From the NCBI GenBank assembly GCA_905480405.1, contig CAJQQH010000043.1, positions 1 through 64,000 of the forward strand: a stretch of 64,000 nt of DNA, in the 5' to 3' direction. The notes below the pieces were generated by a model. The model searched no databases. It saw only the letters and a program-made list of their open reading frames with translations, and had not been told where the DNA came from. This document shows, piece after piece, positions 55,436 through 64,000 of the stretch. The stretch's first letter is position 1. Every line of letters begins with the position of its first letter. This DNA is from an uncultured Polaribacter sp. (GTDB lineage: Bacteria; Bacteroidota; Bacteroidia; Flavobacteriales; Flavobacteriaceae). The position numbers and the translations under genes are program-made.

Positions 55436-55933
55436 ATGAAACTTAAACAAACATTTATACTTTTATTTATTATCCCTTTATTGTCTTTTTCTGTGCACAA
55501 ATATTATTTGAGTCTAACACAAATAAATTATAAAAGCGAATCTAAATCGATTCAAATTATAATCAATGTTTTTATGGATGATATCGAAACAGCTTTAAAT
55601 AAAGATTATAACATAGATTTACAATTAACTACTAAAGAAGAAATAAAAGACAACGATGTCTATTTTAAAAAATACTTAAAGGAAAAATTGGCTTTTAAAA
55701 TTGATGGTGTCGCTAAAGATTTTTTATACATTGGTAAAGAATATGATGGAGATTTAGTCTATTTTTATCTTGAAATAGAAAAGGTAAATAAAGTAACAAA
55801 CATAGAGGTTAGCAATACAATACTTATAAAACATTTTCCGAAACAGCAAAACTTAATAAAATCTAAAATTGGTAAAAAACACAAAAGCCTTTTGCTTACC
55901 AAAGAAGAAAGTTCTGGAAAATTACAATATTAA
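55436..55933 (+). CDS. DUF6702-family exported protein
   Basis: 165 aa, signal peptide (LFIIPLLSFSVHKYYLS). HKYYLSLTQINY at the mature start and INVFMDDIETALN are typical of DUF6702, which usually precedes an M1 metallopeptidase gene in Flavobacteriaceae, as here (30 bp before it). A single mixed alpha/beta domain with no catalytic residues noted. Possibly a partner of the peptidase. Confidence 0.75.
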   Translation: MKLKQTFILLFIIPLLSFSVHKYYLSLTQINYKSESKSIQIIINVFMDDIETALNKDYNIDLQLTTKEEIKDNDVYFKKYLKEKLAFKIDGVAKDFLYIGKEYDGDLVYFYLEIEKVNKVTNIEVSNTILIKHFPKQQNLIKSKIGKKHKSLLLTKEESSGKLQY

Positions 55934-55963
55934 TAATCAGTAAATTCAAACAACTAAACACTT

Positions 55964-58072
55964 ATGAAAAAACTAGGAATCTTACTTTTCTCTCTAGTTT
56001 TTGTTGCAAATTCATTTGCACAAAAAACAAAACAAGGGCACAAAAACGAAAACAAGTTTAGACAACTAAAACAAGAATTACCTACTCCAAACTTAGAAAG
56101 AACTGCTTCTGGAGCACCAGGTAAAGAGTATACGCAGCAAAAAGTAGATTATGTAATGGACATCATTCTAAATGATGAAAAAACAAAAATTACTGGTTCA
56201 GAAACGATTACTTATCATAATAATTCTAAAGATGATTTAGCATATTTATGGGTTCAATTAGATCAGAACATGAGAGCTGCAGACTCTAAAACACCAGATA
56301 TTAGCTCTGGTAAAATTCCAAAAAAATTAAGTAAAGGAAGGTTTGATAGAAGTTTTCCAACAACTGCTTTTGATGGAGGATTTAAAATTACAAGTGTAAC
56401 AAATACAAAAGGTAATAAATTATCGCATACCATAAACCAAACTATGATGCGTATTAATTTACCACAACCCTTAGTTTCTGGTGCAACCTTTAAATTTAAT
56501 ATTTCTTGGTGGTATAATATTAACAATCATAGAACACAAGGTGGTAGATCTGGTTACGAGCATTTTACAGAAAACGGAAATAATAATTATGTAATTGCAC
56601 AATTCTATCCAAGAATGTGTGTATACGATAATGTAGAAGGTTGGCAAAACGACCAATTTTGGGGAAGAAGTGAGTTTGCCTTAGAATTTGGAGATTTTAC
56701 AGTAAACATTACAGTGCCTGAAGACCATATGTTAGGAGCAACTGGAATTTTACAAAACAGAAACGATGTTTTTTCTAAAAAAGAACTGAAAAGATTTGAG
56801 AAAGCAAGAAAAACTTTTGATAATCCTGTAATCATTAGAACCCAAAAAGAAGCAGAAAAAATTGAAAAAACAAAAGCTTCTGGTACTAAAACATGGAAAT
56901 TCTTTGCAGAAAACGTACGCGATTACGCATTTGCAACCTCAAGAAAATTTATTTTTGATGCTATGGCTGTTAATATTAACGGAAAAACTGTAATGGCAGA
57001 ATCGTTATATTCTAAAGAAGCAAACCCGTTGTATGGAGATCATTCTACAAGAGCAGTTGCACAAACATTAAAAACATACTCTAAATATACTTTTGATTAC
57101 CCATATCATAAAGCTATTTCTGTTGATGGACAAATGGGTATGGAATACCCACAGATTTGCTTTAATCCTGGAAGACCAAATGCAGACGGTACTTATTCTG
57201 ATAGAATAAAATACAGAATGATAAAAGTTACAATTCATGAAGTTGGGCATAACTTTTTTCCTATGATTGTTAATTCTGATGAAAGACAATGGACTTGGAT
57301 GGATGAAGGTTTAAATTCTTATATGGAAATGTTAGCCGAGTTAGATTACGATAAAGATTTCCCTATTACAAGAGGTTATCCTAAAAACATAGTACGCTAT
57401 ATGTCTGGTGATCAATCTAGAATTGCACCAATAATGTCTAAAGGGGATAATGTTTATAGTTTTGGAAATAACGCTTATGGCAAACCAGCAACTGCATTAT
57501 GGATTTTAAGAGAAACCATTATGGGTAAAGAATTATTTGACCATGCTTTTAAAACATATTCTCAACGATGGATGTTTAAACACCCTTCTCCTGCAGACTT
57601 TTTTAGAACAATGGAAGATGCATCTGGTTTAGATTTAGATTGGTTTTGGAGAGGTTGGTTTTATACAACTGACGTTACAGATATTGGAATTAAAGGTGTA
57701 AAAAAGTATACTACTAAAACTGTAGATAATTCAGTAGAATTTATCGAAGATACTTCTAAAGGTTTAGGTTTTTCAAAAAAAGAAAAAAAATATCACTACG
57801 AAATTACTTATAATAAACCAGGAGGATTGGTAATGCCTATTATTGTGGAATTTACTTATAAAGATGGCTCTAAAGAGAAAAAAACATACCCAGCACAAAT
57901 TTGGAGATATAATGATAATGAAGTTACCAAGGTATTTTCTTCATCAAAACAAATAGAAAGTATTATTATAGATCCAGATTTAGAAACTGCAGATGTAGAC
58001 ACTTCTAATAATAGTTTTCCTAGAGAAAAAGCTAATAAATTTGATAAATTCAAAAAGAAAATAAAAGGTTAA
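55964..58072 (+). CDS. M1-family metallopeptidase A
   Basis: 702 aa exported gluzincin. Signal peptide to about residue 20 (NSFAQ). HEVGHNFFPMIVNSDE at about residue 425 gives the zinc histidines, with the Glu of WMDEGLNSYMEMLAELDYD 18 or so residues on. The exopeptidase GxMEN motif is replaced by GMEYP. N-terminal beta-saddle is about 25-220; the C-terminal region about 575-702 is beta-rich. Close paralogue of the following gene; it ends in a terminator. Confidence 0.92.
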   Translation: MKKLGILLFSLVFVANSFAQKTKQGHKNENKFRQLKQELPTPNLERTASGAPGKEYTQQKVDYVMDIILNDEKTKITGSETITYHNNSKDDLAYLWVQLDQNMRAADSKTPDISSGKIPKKLSKGRFDRSFPTTAFDGGFKITSVTNTKGNKLSHTINQTMMRINLPQPLVSGATFKFNISWWYNINNHRTQGGRSGYEHFTENGNNNYVIAQFYPRMCVYDNVEGWQNDQFWGRSEFALEFGDFTVNITVPEDHMLGATGILQNRNDVFSKKELKRFEKARKTFDNPVIIRTQKEAEKIEKTKASGTKTWKFFAENVRDYAFATSRKFIFDAMAVNINGKTVMAESLYSKEANPLYGDHSTRAVAQTLKTYSKYTFDYPYHKAISVDGQMGMEYPQICFNPGRPNADGTYSDRIKYRMIKVTIHEVGHNFFPMIVNSDERQWTWMDEGLNSYMEMLAELDYDKDFPITRGYPKNIVRYMSGDQSRIAPIMSKGDNVYSFGNNAYGKPATALWILRETIMGKELFDHAFKTYSQRWMFKHPSPADFFRTMEDASGLDLDWFWRGWFYTTDVTDIGIKGVKKYTTKTVDNSVEFIEDTSKGLGFSKKEKKYHYEITYNKPGGLVMPIIVEFTYKDGSKEKKTYPAQIWRYNDNEVTKVFSSSKQIESIIIDPDLETADVDTSNNSFPREKANKFDKFKKKIKG

Positions 58073-58089
58073 ACTCTACTTATTACAAA

Positions 58090-58130
58090 GAATAAAAAAG
58101 CAACATTTAACGATGTTGCTTTTTTTTTAA
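58090..58130 (+). terminator. terminator after M1 peptidase A
   Basis: AAGCAACAT (58098-58106) pairs with ATGTTGCTT (58113-58121) around a 6-base loop, followed by T8. Confidence 0.9.
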
Positions 58131-58238
58131 AAGGGTTTAGGCGTAGAAATGATAAAGGTTTGTTAAACTTTTAACATTCTTTAACATATTAACTTACTTA
58201 TTATTAATTTAGACCTCGTTTAATTCAAATCAAATCAA

Positions 58239-60467
58239 ATGAAAAAAATCAGTTTACTAATGTTTTCTTTATTTTTTGTAGCAACTACTGCGTTTGCTCA
58301 AGAAAAGAAAAAAGAAGAAATGAAAGAGGAGAAAAAAGAATCTCCAAAGGGACACATTGATCAAAACAAATTCAGACAAATGAAAGATGTTTTGGCAACT
58401 CCAAATGAGCAACACACTGCTTCTGGGGCACCTGGTTATAAATATACTCAACAAAAAGTTGACTATATAATGAACATTCGTTTAGAAGAAAGTACAAATA
58501 CAATTTATGGTGATGAAAAAATTACTTATCACAACAATTCTCAAGACAACTTAGAGTACTTATGGGTTCAATTAGACCAAAACATGAGAGCTGATGATTC
58601 TAAAACACCTTTAGCAACTTCTACAGGAGCTTCTGCATTTCTTACACCAGATAAGTTTCAAAGTACTTATATGAAAGAAGGAAAAGGTTTTGGTTTTAAT
58701 ATTGAAAAGGTAGAAAGCAATGGTAAACCATTATCTAACTTTATCAACAGAACAATGATGAGAGTTAATTTACCAACTGCTCTTGCTCCTGGTGAAATTT
58801 TTAAATTTAGAATTAAATGGAATTACAAAATTAACAACTCTGTAAAAGACGGAGGACGTTCTGGTTTTGAAGACTTTCCTGATGGAAACAATAACTATAC
58901 AATTGCTCAATTTTTTCCAAGATTAGCTGTTTATAATAATGTTGAAGGATGGCAAAACATGCAATTCTGGGGTCGTTCTGAATGGGCTTTAGAATTTGGA
59001 GATTACGAAGTTAACTTAACCGTACCTGCAGATCATATTGTAGATGCGACTGGAGAGTTACAAAACGAAAAAGACGTGTTAACTAAAACACAACGTAAAC
59101 GTTTTGAAAAGGCAAGAAAAACATTTGATAACCCAGTAATGATTGTAACACAAGCTGAAGCTGAAAAAGCTGAAAAAGGACGTGCTACAAATACTAAAAT
59201 CTGGAAATTTAAAGCTAAAAATGTAAGAGATTTTGCTTGGGCTTCTTCAAGAAAATATATTTGGGATGCAATGGCTGTTAACATTAATGGTAAAACTAGA
59301 ATGGCAGTTTCTTTATATCCTAAAGAAGGGAACCCATTATGGGAAGAGCATTCTACAAGAGTAGTTGCAAATACTTTAGAAGAATATTCTAAATTAACTT
59401 TCGATTACCCTTATTCTAAAGCAATTTCTGTACACGCAAAGAACCAAGGAATGGAATACCCAATGATTTGTTTTAACTATGGTAGACCAAAAGCTGATGG
59501 TACTTATTCTGACAGAGTAAAGCATGGTATGATTGGTGTTATTACACATGAAGTTGGACATAACTTTTTTCCAATGATTGTAAACTCTGATGAAAGACAA
59601 TGGACTTGGATGGATGAAGGTTTAAATTCATTTGTAGAGATTTTAGCAGAATTAGATTACGACCCTAATTTTGATACAGGAAACTTACCTAAAAACATTG
59701 TACGTTATATGGGTGGAGATCAAAGTAACATCTCTCCTATTATGTCGCAAGGTGATTACGTTAAACAATTCGGACCAAATGCATATACAAAACCAGCTGC
59801 TGGTTTATACATGTTACGCCAAACAATAATGGGACCTGAATTATTTGACCACGCATTTAGAACATACTCTAAAAGATGGATGTTTAAACATCCAACTCCT
59901 GCAGATTTCTTTAGAACAATGGAAGATGCTTCTGGGATGGATTTAGACTGGTTCTGGAGAGGATGGTTTTACACAACTGATGTTACTGATATTGGTATTA
60001 AAAAAGTAAAATCTTTATATTTAACAGACAAACCAAGTCAAAGAATACAAGATATTATTAAAACAAATCCTAGAGCAAAAGCTTATTTTGAAGGCTTAGG
60101 AGATCTTGTTTATATTACAGATAAAAAAGAAGATGCTAACTCAAAAGCTTTAGATAACCATATTACAGGTAAAGAAATTCCTTCTTTTATCTATTCTGTA
60201 GAATTTGAAAAACCAGGAGGTTTAGTAATGCCATTAATTGTTGAATTAACATATGCTGATGGTACAACTGAAAGACAAACTTTCCCTGCTCAAATTTGGA
60301 TGAAAAACGATACTTCTGCAAAAAGAGTATTTGCTTCAACTCAAGAAATTAAGAGTATAAAGATTGATCCAGATTTAGAAACTGCTGATGTAGATACTTC
60401 TAACAATAGTTGGCCAAAGAAAGAAGCTGATAAATTTGATAAATTCAAAAATAAAGTAAAAGGATAA
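58239..60467 (+). CDS. M1-family metallopeptidase B
   Basis: 742 aa. Signal peptide to about residue 20 (TTAFAQ), a Lys/Glu-rich linker (EKKKEEMKEEKKESP), then the same architecture as peptidase A, with HEVGHNFFPMIVNSDE and WMDEGLNSFVEILAELDYD. GMEYP again replaces the family GxMEN. It has about 35 extra residues near 605-640 (QRIQDIIKTNPRAKAYFEGL). The tandem order suggests a duplication in which this copy has its own terminators on both sides, so separate control. Confidence 0.92.
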   Translation: MKKISLLMFSLFFVATTAFAQEKKKEEMKEEKKESPKGHIDQNKFRQMKDVLATPNEQHTASGAPGYKYTQQKVDYIMNIRLEESTNTIYGDEKITYHNNSQDNLEYLWVQLDQNMRADDSKTPLATSTGASAFLTPDKFQSTYMKEGKGFGFNIEKVESNGKPLSNFINRTMMRVNLPTALAPGEIFKFRIKWNYKINNSVKDGGRSGFEDFPDGNNNYTIAQFFPRLAVYNNVEGWQNMQFWGRSEWALEFGDYEVNLTVPADHIVDATGELQNEKDVLTKTQRKRFEKARKTFDNPVMIVTQAEAEKAEKGRATNTKIWKFKAKNVRDFAWASSRKYIWDAMAVNINGKTRMAVSLYPKEGNPLWEEHSTRVVANTLEEYSKLTFDYPYSKAISVHAKNQGMEYPMICFNYGRPKADGTYSDRVKHGMIGVITHEVGHNFFPMIVNSDERQWTWMDEGLNSFVEILAELDYDPNFDTGNLPKNIVRYMGGDQSNISPIMSQGDYVKQFGPNAYTKPAAGLYMLRQTIMGPELFDHAFRTYSKRWMFKHPTPADFFRTMEDASGMDLDWFWRGWFYTTDVTDIGIKKVKSLYLTDKPSQRIQDIIKTNPRAKAYFEGLGDLVYITDKKEDANSKALDNHITGKEIPSFIYSVEFEKPGGLVMPLIVELTYADGTTERQTFPAQIWMKNDTSAKRVFASTQEIKSIKIDPDLETADVDTSNNSWPKKEADKFDKFKNKVKG

Positions 60468-60481
60468 ACCTCTTACTTTTA

Positions 60482-60530
60482 AGAAGTAAAAAATCCGTTT
60501 AGAAAATTTCTAAACGGATTTTTTTTATGC
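60482..60530. terminator. bidirectional terminator between peptidase B and the GH81 gene
   Basis: AAATCCGTTTAGAAA (60491-60505) pairs with TTTCTAAACGGATTT (60507-60521), A-run before and T-run after, active on both strands. The core CCGTTTAGAA recurs in the secA terminator. Confidence 0.9.
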
Positions 60531-60576
60531 TTCAAAAATTATCAGGAAAAATTTATAACATCAATTAACTTAATGA

Positions 60577-63500
60577 TTATTTTTTTATAAACTTGGTCGT
60601 AAAAGAAAAATTATTAGAAGATATCTTTATCAAATACAATCCACTTGAAAGATCTTCTACATTCATTTTTTCTAAATTTTGGTAAAATTCTAATACCTTT
60701 TCACCAATAACAGAAAAAACCTCTACCTTAGTTATAGTTTTAATTGAAGAATCTAAAGTCAAAAAATTATGAACAGGATTAGGATACAACTTCACAGTTG
60801 GTCCTAAAACATTATCTTTAACACTTAATACACAAGCATCTCCAACTGTATAACTAAAATATTTAGTTACAGCCAACCCTCCTGCAAAAGCAAATTTACA
60901 AGCATAATTAATTGTTTCCCCGTTTGTAAATCCACTTAATGTTTTTGTAAATTTTTTACCTCCAACATTATCCATTTGAGTTTCTCCAAAAGGTGTTTGT
61001 TTCCATAAAAAAGCAATAACTCCTGTTTTTTCTGCATCTAATAACTCAAAAGTAAATTTCACATCATTACCTATTGTTTCAAAATTATAGTCATAGCCAT
61101 CAGAAAATGATCCTTGTTGTGCATCTCCACTTGAACCAGAACATGCTGTGTTTTCATTTTTTGAGGTAGATACTTGCAATACTATTGGATTGTTAACAGA
61201 TTCATTACCAAGTAAATCTTTTGCTGTAACATTAAAGGTATAATCTGTTTCGGCTTGTAAATTACTTATAATTAAAGATTTTTGTACTCCAGAATCTCCA
61301 TTTATAGTTCCAGAAATTGAGCCAGAATTAGCAGTATAAACAATTGTACCAGAATCATCAGTTGCATTTACTAAAATTTCTATAGATCTAGAAGTTATAC
61401 TACCTATTGTAGCTGTAAAGTTTTCTGGAGCAGTTGTATCTACAACACCTGCACAATCATCGCCAACTGTATATGAAAAATATTTTGTAACTGCTAAACC
61501 TCCAGAAAAAGCAAATTTACAAGCATAGCTAATGGTCTGACCAGCAGTAAAACCCCCTAAAGTTTTAGAAAATGTTTTTCCAGAAATATGATCCATTTGA
61601 GTTTCTTCAAAAGGAGATTGTTTCCATAAATAAGCTACGATACCTTCTTTATCTTCATCTAGTAATTCAAATTTAATAGTTACGTTAGATCCTACTGTTT
61701 CAAAAGTAACCTTATAACCCGTTGAAAAACCTCCTTGCTGTGCAACAGTAGATGCCTCAGTACAAGATTTAACTTCAGAAACTGTAATATTTACAACTTC
61801 TGATGTAGTTTTTGCTCCATTATTATCTGTAGCAACAGCAGTTATTGAATGATTACCAACACTTGCTCCTTGCCAAACGAAACTAAAAGAATCTGTTGTA
61901 TCCTCTCCTATTTTTGTTGTTCCATCAAAAAATTCTACCATAGAAACAGTACCATCTAAATCGCTTGAGATCGTTGTTATTGCAATGTCTTCATCTTCAC
62001 TAAAAGAGGCTCCATTACCTGGAGAAGTAATAGATACTGATGGACTTAAATTACCTGTTGCAGATACAATTACCAATACTTCATCAGTATCAGAATAAGT
62101 ACCATCATTAACAGTTAATTTGCATTTGTAAACACCCTCAACTAAATTAGAAATATTTGGTGATACTGTTGTTTGATTATCAAAGTTGATAACAGATGGA
62201 CCATAAATTTGTTCCCAATTATAAGTTATGTTTTGACCTTCTGGATCATTACTACCAGAACCATTTAAAGTTGCAGTAGAAATAGGGCTAATTATTGAAA
62301 CATTATTTCCAGCATCAGCAATTGGTGCTACATAACCCAAAGCCTCTTTATAAGCAAAAGTCAGTTTACCTAAATTAAATTCTCCATTTTCTATAAAAAG
62401 TCTTAATACGTTTTCTCCTTTTGTTAATTCAATATCAGAAACTGTTTTAGTATTCCATGATTCCCAACCACCAGAATTCGAAACCGTTATATTAGAACTT
62501 ACTTTTTCGCCTTCAATTTCAAAATAAAAAGGTCCACCTCCACTTGAATTTCCAGAAGCGTACCTAAAACTTAAATTGTAAATTCCAGCAGTTTCCACAT
62601 CAATAGAATATTCCATCCATTCTCCAGCAGCAAGCCAACCTACTATTTTTCCTTCAGAATTATTAGATTCTGAATCTACATATTCATCTGTTCTATAATC
62701 TCCAGCATTATTTAATGATAAATCTAAATAAGATATGTTTTGCCCTTTACCACCTTCAAATTTATCATAATTACCAGGTTCGATAACACCAGGTATTTGA
62801 AACGCAGTTCCTAAATAAGGTACTTGTTCACCAACTATAACATTTACACTATTAGTTACATTAAAATTATCATTCAAATAGACTTTAGAGAAAAAACCAT
62901 GCACACCTAAAGAAAGGTTTTCTGCTTTCATATTGTAAGGTGCAGTTGTGTCTGTACCTAATAAGGTAGATCCATCAAAGAATTCTACTTTTGTAATTCC
63001 TGAACCAGAAACTGTTGTTGATAAGTTTACACTACCATTTGGATAAGCTTGTAAGAAATCAGAAGAAATTACTCCAGAAACATCAGTATCTCTATTAGTA
63101 GCCATTTTATTAGCTGGTACAGTTAATTGAAATCCATCAGAAAAAGTAACAGTAATTTGTGAATTTGAGTAATTATGAGCTACATAAGTCGTTTGTCCGT
63201 TTTGTTTAAAAACCGCAGCTATAGGATAATTAGCAGTTATTGAGGCATCTATAATACCAATAGCATTAGCAGAATGTAACCAATGATAAGTTTGTGCATC
63301 AGAAATACCAAACTTTAAATTTCTTTCTGGATATGCATTATATAAATTAACTGCCTCTTGTGGATTTGTCATAGACAAGTATTTCCAATAGGTATCATGC
63401 CATAAATTATCATTATCCTCTTTACTTAAAACTCCTGTATTAGCAGTAATTTCATTCCAAAGTTTTTTTGAATATTCTTGATTATGTCCTAAATAAAAAG

Positions 63501-64000
63501 AACCACCATGAATAGGATACATTTCTATTCCATAAGAAGCTGCAATATCTGAAGTCCAAAAAGTACCATTATCAGAAGAGTTACCCCAAACTCTAGAAAC
63601 TACACTATATTGTTGATTTGCTGGAAAATTACGTTCATATATATCAAACCAATATTCCTCTACAGCTGTTTGTTCTGTAGTGTAAATATAAATTCCTAAA
63701 TCTCTAATTTGATCGTTATTTGTAATGGTTCCCCAATGGATTAAAGAAGATGCAAATTGCATACTTTCTGAAGTTGATTCTTGGTCATTTCCTTGTGGAA
63801 AAGTTGCAAACCCATTTGCCCAACTATGACCTGCATAAGGACTAAAGTTTCTTAAAAAAGGAAATTTTGTATCGTTCCTATCTGTAGAAGCTGCGTCTCT
63901 AATTAATATATTTATCATTTCACCCCATTTTGTAGACCAACCAGGTTCAAACTGTTCCATAAAAGAAGCTGCATGAATAAAGTATCCCCAGTGAAAGTGA
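60577..64000 (-). CDS. T9SS-secreted GH81 endo-1,3-beta-glucanase (5' part missing)
   Basis: The frame is open to the right edge; the 13 codons before the first ATG in view (63960) read HFHWGYFIHAASF, conserved GH81 sequence, so the gene continues outside. Visible: the end of the GH81 catalytic domain, with NFSPYAGHSWANGF and the GNDQESTSES acidic motif, up to about residue 300; a CBM6-like module (about 390-545); PKD and Ig-like domains (about 550-735); a Cys-bounded repeat (about 740-850), FN3-like domain, a second copy of the repeat (about 950-1050), and a type A T9SS sorting domain ending TTKFIKK. Degrades laminarin outside the cell. Confidence 0.9.
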   Translation of the reverse strand, partial: HFHWGYFIHAASFMEQFEPGWSTKWGEMINILIRDAASTDRNDTKFPFLRNFSPYAGHSWANGFATFPQGNDQESTSESMQFASSLIHWGTITNNDQIRDLGIYIYTTEQTAVEEYWFDIYERNFPANQQYSVVSRVWGNSSDNGTFWTSDIAASYGIEMYPIHGGSFYLGHNQEYSKKLWNEITANTGVLSKEDNDNLWHDTYWKYLSMTNPQEAVNLYNAYPERNLKFGISDAQTYHWLHSANAIGIIDASITANYPIAAVFKQNGQTTYVAHNYSNSQITVTFSDGFQLTVPANKMATNRDTDVSGVISSDFLQAYPNGSVNLSTTVSGSGITKVEFFDGSTLLGTDTTAPYNMKAENLSLGVHGFFSKVYLNDNFNVTNSVNVIVGEQVPYLGTAFQIPGVIEPGNYDKFEGGKGQNISYLDLSLNNAGDYRTDEYVDSESNNSEGKIVGWLAAGEWMEYSIDVETAGIYNLSFRYASGNSSGGGPFYFEIEGEKVSSNITVSNSGGWESWNTKTVSDIELTKGENVLRLFIENGEFNLGKLTFAYKEALGYVAPIADAGNNVSIISPISTATLNGSGSNDPEGQNITYNWEQIYGPSVINFDNQTTVSPNISNLVEGVYKCKLTVNDGTYSDTDEVLVIVSATGNLSPSVSITSPGNGASFSEDEDIAITTISSDLDGTVSMVEFFDGTTKIGEDTTDSFSFVWQGASVGNHSITAVATDNNGAKTTSEVVNITVSEVKSCTEASTVAQQGGFSTGYKVTFETVGSNVTIKFELLDEDKEGIVAYLWKQSPFEETQMDHISGKTFSKTLGGFTAGQTISYACKFAFSGGLAVTKYFSYTVGDDCAGVVDTTAPENFTATIGSITSRSIEILVNATDDSGTIVYTANSGSISGTINGDSGVQKSLIISNLQAETDYTFNVTAKDLLGNESVNNPIVLQVSTSKNENTACSGSSGDAQQGSFSDGYDYNFETIGNDVKFTFELLDAEKTGVIAFLWKQTPFGETQMDNVGGKKFTKTLSGFTNGETINYACKFAFAGGLAVTKYFSYTVGDACVLSVKDNVLGPTVKLYPNPVHNFLTLDSSIKTITKVEVFSVIGEKVLEFYQNLEKMNVEDLSSGLYLIKISSNNFSFTTKFIKK

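Noticed and set aside
1-64000. tRNA or rRNA genes, CRISPR arrays, insertion sequences, phage genes, defence systems
   Set aside because: I looked in all intergenic regions and found no cloverleaf-like sequence, regularly spaced repeats, transposase, integrase or recognisable defence gene.

Overview
The window is a chromosomal piece of a marine member of the Flavobacteriaceae (Bacteroidota). The evidence is very AT-rich DNA, Type IX secretion C-terminal sorting domains, TonB-dependent receptor and CarboxypepD-reg proteins, a Bacteroidota-type SecA and FtsK, promoters of the TTTG / TAnnTTTG type, and a GH81 laminarinase. Polaribacter or a close relative is a guess. I see no tRNA, rRNA, CRISPR array, insertion sequence, integrase or prophage. 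Most of the window is ordinary core genome with accessory islands.

Layout. 0-8.5 kb: M19 dipeptidase, FAD amino-acid oxidase, nucleotidyltransferase, lon, a frameshifted lipoprotein, a DUF4380-like protein, ttcA. 8.6-11.5 kb: ECF sigma / anti-sigma-like / DUF4097-like / head-GIN envelope operon. 11.6-15.6 kb: GlmU-like protein, a secreted CxxCH protein, two hot-dog proteins. 15.7-21.2 kb: the most interesting island. A membrane-bound Cache-LytTR regulator sits between two copies of an OB-fold / YceI / DUF5777 beta-barrel cassette, one of them with an added cytochrome c lipoprotein. Both cassette promoters carry a matching pair of direct repeats at the same distance from the -33 box. 21.5-22.4 kb: decayed genes, including a methyltransferase that has lost its SAM-binding core. 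22.4-31.9 kb: housekeeping (cobalamin adenosyltransferase, DUF2795, secA, acyltransferase, CoA-type NUDIX, lgt, yidD, cysS). 32.0-34.6 kb: a second ECF sigma / anti-sigma-like / DUF4097-like operon, paralogous to the first. 34.7-42.7 kb: meaB, a TonB receptor / TPR / split DUF4331 locus, a voltage-gated-type channel with a zinc ribbon, miaA. 42.7-52.9 kb: ompH, MATE transporter, then the run tpx-dgkA-ftsK-lolA-lptG-ribBA followed by an SDR gene. 52.9-60.5 kb: peptidase E, two CarboxypepD-reg proteins, DUF6702 and two tandem M1 metallopeptidases. 60.6-64.0 kb: 3' part of a large T9SS-secreted GH81 beta-1,3-glucanase running off the right edge.

How genes work together. Envelope biogenesis and quality control dominate (secA, lgt, lolA, lptG, yidD, ompH, lon, two ECF operons). 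PduO-type adenosyltransferase and MeaB together imply an adenosylcobalamin-dependent methylmalonyl-CoA mutase elsewhere. The LytTR island looks like a periplasmic-signal-responsive redox or lipid-carrier module. Its function is unknown, but its duplicated architecture and shared operator geometry can be read directly from the sequence.
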